DNA of 60,000 nt from Membranipora membranacea (taxonomy: Eukaryota > Bryozoa > Gymnolaemata > Cheilostomatida > Membraniporidae). The stretch is from contig OU612073.1 of NCBI GenBank assembly GCA_914767715.1, forward strand, positions 498,001 to 558,000, read 5' to 3'. This document shows, piece after piece, positions 56,551-60,000 of this stretch (position 1 is the first letter of the stretch; every line of letters begins with the position of its first letter). Both the position numbers and the translations under genes were made by a program. The notes under the pieces were generated by a model. It was given only the letters and a program-made list of their open reading frames with translations, had not been told where the DNA came from and did no database searches.

Positions 56551-59500
56551 ATGAAACAGAAAGCTGAGGACAGGAGAAGCATGATCTTGACCTCTGTACT
56601 GATTATCACATTAACCCTGATACAGAATATAACTTCATCTCCTCTGTCTGCAGGTGGGTATGAGAGAAGTCTGTTCAGACCGCAAATCTTTACTTGAATT
56701 CTTCTCCCTCGAAACAAAATTACAATAAATTTTATTGGATACTTCTACATCTGATTCTGATGTGACATTACTTCTCATGATCAGTGATACAGGCCACGCT
56801 GATATCAAGACTTCACTAGTCTAGCATGGGTATCTCTGATGTTTAGAGTCAATCTAGTGTGAGTACCTAACATGTACTCGCCGTTGTAGACTTTTACTGA
56901 CATCGTGTGTGTCCAATTTTTCCCCAACGATTGAATGAACAATGGTACCTCAGCTCATTAGCTCCATATATCACTGACATCCATTTCCCTTATTACAGAT
57001 GAAATTTTAATATGTGGGAAACAAAACTTAATGGGAGAAACTAATGGGCATATCCTGGTAATCCTGGTCTCTTTAGTTCACAGATCATCACCTCAATTAG
57101 CCTGACATGACAAAGCTTTGTTCAGTGTTCTCCCCCCCCCCCCCATCCCCACCGAACACAGCTTGTCAAGACAGGCTTCATCTCAATGTACTATGCAGCT
57201 ATGGTGTAAACTGCTGAGTAAGATATCAGGATTTTAATGTTTCCCCTGCTACTTCACTACAATCCCGATTGGTTGATTAAAAATTGGTTGATTCAATTCA
57301 GGTGTCTTATCACTCGCCCATCCCAAAGAATAGGCGGCGAAATATAAGTGCCTTAATGGCAAGGCCGCAATAGCTGCGCCAGGTTGCTCTCAGTTTGCGG
57401 GCAGGTCGGAGCACACCTGGGGGCCAACCAAATCCCAGTACTCAATGGACTGCAGTGGGATTCGAACCCACGACCTTCAGTATTTTCACGCTGAAGGACC
57501 GGCTCTAACCAACTGAGCCACCTCCTACTATTACTTATTATATCCCGGAAATAAATCATGATACTGCGGCCCTTATCACATCTCCTCCTATTATTACAGA
57601 CAAGAGGGAAGTTATAAATCATGGCAGCAGTGACTTTGATATGAGAAGACGACTACAGAGGAGTACAGGATTGGCTGCCGCTGACTTTGCTGGAGACTCG
57701 ATTGGTCAGCATAATTTTTGAACATTTAATGCATATTTATTCTGGTAGTAAATAAGTCTAGGAACATAAAACATATATGAAAACAATTACTTAAATGTAT
57801 GACAATAAAACTACACCGTCCTGTCTGCTTTCGATTAAGGTTTGGCCGCTGCGTCAAACTGTGCTGGATAAACATAACATCAAACTGTGGAGGGCGACCA
57901 CCACGTCGACACATGCTGGTCAAGCCCACATTTTGTATGATTGAACATGTCGAGGACCATCAGGGATTAGACATATTATGTATATTTTTTCTCAGATAAT
58001 ATTGCCAATGCTGCCATTCTTGCCAATTCTTTCAAGGCTTGTATCCTTCATTATTTCTTATACTATCTCTCTATATATCTGATCTACATGTCTGATGTAT
58101 ATATCTGATCTATATGTCATAGTATAGATCATTAGGTTAATGCTAGCCTTAGCGCTCTAACAGTGCCGTGGATAGCCGGTAGAAGCATTTCACTACCAAC
58201 AAAAATAATACAATGCCACAACAAATATCCGTAGCACAGTTTGAGTACGTAGGTTATGACTCAAGTTTCTTTCTAACACTAAAACGGAGATGTTGCAAAA
58301 AAAGAATGCATAGTGCTCCCGCAATTAAATGCCCTTATTAGGTAAGTGGTGATTTTTCGCGCTAGTAGCCGAGTATTTCATTAGCAGAATTGTGTTTAAA
58401 CTCTGCCTGTTAGCAATCCCAGACTGATCTTATGATGAGTCTGTAAATGAAGTGATCAGATTCCTTTCAATGCAGTGTATGATTTTTTAGGTAATCCAGA
58501 GAATAAATCGTGGAGTTGTCCCTCTCAGCTGAGTGAGCCATGTACCTTCACAATGCCTGTCACTATAAAGATCACAGAATACTGGTATAACACAGATAAG
58601 ATATCAGAGCATACACAGAGAGAACTTGTCATGCAAGCTGCTAAGGTGAGACATGTGTCAACAAGATGTTCTTAATTTGCTTTAATTATATAAACTTTTA
58701 GACAACCTCAATAAACAAATATGTGTGTTGTGTTTGTCAGATACGAATTACCCTGCATTCTGATCCGATAAACATAGAGGGATATAAAATTATCATCAGA
58801 AGATGGGTTCCTTGTTTATTGATCTGTAACATTGATATATACTATATGGATGACATGAACATTTCTGACCCTGAACAAGCATACGGTTATTTGTGCATGG
58901 CTGCTGGACCGCATTTCTCATCTTTGATTGGTCCACAAGTTCAGAATCTAATATAGCTGACCCTTGTAAACTTTTGTCAAGCAGCTTGCCTGAGTTTTTG
59001 AAGGTTGTAACTGGGAGGTCAACCAATACAGATTTTTAGCTTCTGAAACAAAGCCTTATACTGATGGCATATCTCCACAAATAGCCGCACTATGTATTTT
59101 ACCACTGAGACATAGATTCATATCAATGATCTGTAAATAAATGATAAGTACTGCTTACAGAAATGGGAGGCAGTTACTGGTAATCTCAGGTTTGACTGGG
59201 TAACTCCTGGTCAGAGAGCTGATATAGAGGTGTTCTTCGCTTTCATAGATGGCCAGCACAAGGTTGTGGGAAAGGCGTCCGACCCGAGCCCTGACTCCCC
59301 TCAGGCTACCTAAATTATAATATAATTTAGTCTAAGTATTAACTATAAATACCGTCGGAGCCAGTTGGGAGTTCCTCTGTACTCCAGTTTTCCTGGTCAT
59401 CTAACCGGACCCAGGTAGCCTGAGGGGAGTCAGGCAATTACAATTACAATCTTATTAAGATTGTAATTGCCCTAACATTGATTATGCACGTAACTCCAGC

Positions 59501-59796
59501 GAAAAACAGGTCTACACTTACTCATGAGTACATACACCTGTAGAATCAAACATTCTCTGGTAGACTATTTCACTCTATGATCAGACAACTGCACTCTTAT
59601 ATAGCTTGTCTTTTTCTCTGATCAGAATATTCGCTGCCGATGACTTTGTTACATGAATTTGGACACGCTATCGGTTTGAGACATTCAGATAACGATGATG
59701 ATGTGATGTATGTACAGCTCATTGAGGATAAAAGGCCTATACTGAGCATCGGAGATGTCTGGGCTGCTCAAAGGTTCTATGGAAGCTTTCGTGTCG
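56551..59796 (+). CDS. Matrix metalloproteinase (matrixin), right copy, partial at window end
   Basis: Exons: 56551-56653, 57600-57704, 58491-58645, 59161-59269 and 59626-59796. The two C-terminal exons seen in the left copy would lie beyond the window. Exon 1 encodes a signal peptide (MILTSVLIITLTLIQNITSS). Exon 2 has MRRRLQRSTGL, a possible prodomain piece. Exons 3-5 hold the catalytic domain with HEFGHAIGLRHS and the VMY turn. With the left copy's last exons the full reading would be about 361 residues. It lacks a PRCGxPD cysteine switch and the loop before the active site that usually binds structural zinc and calcium. After exon 59161-59269 the donor GT of the left copy is GA here, so splicing should fail unless another site is used. 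Role: extracellular protease, if functional. Confidence 0.86.
57300..57535 (-). mobile_element. SINE family A, orthologous to the left-copy insertion
   Basis: Same orientation and flanks as 781-1004. Box B here is TTCGAATCCCACTGCAGTC on the minus strand, closer to consensus than in the left copy. Confidence 0.85.
59289..59460. repeat. Local inversion with flanking inverted repeats in matrixin intron 4
   Basis: 59311-59435 is the reverse complement of the segment at about 3300-3412 of the left copy. CCTGACTCCCCTCAGGCTACC is kept at 59289-59309 and repeated inverted at 59414-59434. A second small palindrome, CAATCTTATTAAGATTG, follows. This pattern fits a template switch during replication. 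Confidence 0.85.
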
Positions 59797-60000
59797 GTGA
59801 GAGAAAAGTGTTTTCTTAATGCAGCATTGCTCACTTAACTTAAGCAAAGAGAGCACAATCATCTGATATATAGAGTGTTTGTTTTAAACTTTAGGCCATA
59901 CTTGATTGGAGTATTGGCGATAATGTATAGATATAATCTGGAGATACTAAATTAGAAACAAGTAGAGGGGAAGTGTAACATAGATATAGTGTGTTGGATG

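Larger units (their letters stand above)
57018..60000. repeat. Right copy of the duplicated block, second part
   Basis: Matches about 490-4000 of the left block. Differences include the empty site for the pogo-like insertion (about 57716-57726), a 4-bp deletion at about 58023-58026, a 5-bp CTGAG difference in exon 3 and an inverted segment at 59311-59435. Confidence 0.93.

Overview
This window reads as nuclear DNA of an animal. It is AT-rich, the genes are split by GT-AG introns, and the space between them is filled with decayed transposons, tRNA-derived SINEs, foldback elements and minisatellites. The recognisable genes are a centrosomal/ciliary-tip protein (CEP104), a secreted matrix metalloproteinase (matrixin) and a leucine-rich-repeat Roc-COR GTPase fused to a caspase. 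An early-branching invertebrate such as a sponge or cnidarian is my inference from this gene and transposon mix. No marker in the window proves the taxon.

Layout. 1-4845: a left copy of a duplicated block, holding CEP104 exon 5 (minus strand) and a damaged matrixin gene (plus strand) with a pogo-like transposon in an intron. 4846-27300: mostly non-genic, with a 45-bp coding-frame VNTR, two KDZ-type transposase remnants (about 11.1-13.1 kb plus strand, 18.7-19.0 kb minus strand), a 1.7-kb array of 59-bp hairpin repeats, LINE fragments and SINEs. 27616-41851: the centrepiece, a plus-strand gene whose exons join in one frame (all splice phases agree) into LRR repeats, Roc GTPase, COR and a caspase p20/p10, about 1,420 residues. 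Five of its LRR exons are tandem 141-bp cassettes of identical phase. 43234-44058: a broken second caspase copy with a LINE endonuclease fragment in its intron. 44-49 kb: repeats only. 49403-53654: the first seven coding exons of CEP104 (minus strand). 56551-60000: the right matrixin copy, cut by the window end.

The left block (1 to about 4000) matches 51261-51715 plus 57018-60000 closely. The left copy lacks about 5.3 kb that in the right copy holds CEP104 exons 1-4 and the matrixin signal-peptide exon. The two copies also differ by a 604-bp transposon insertion, a 5-bp frameshift, a lost splice donor and a small local inversion. They are either a recent tandem duplication or two alleles joined in one assembly.

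How the genes may work together: the LRR-Roc-COR-caspase protein looks like a self-contained sensor (LRR), switch (Roc-COR) and executioner (caspase), plausibly an innate-immune or cell-death receptor. CEP104 and the matrixin are arranged head to head but have no evident functional link to it.
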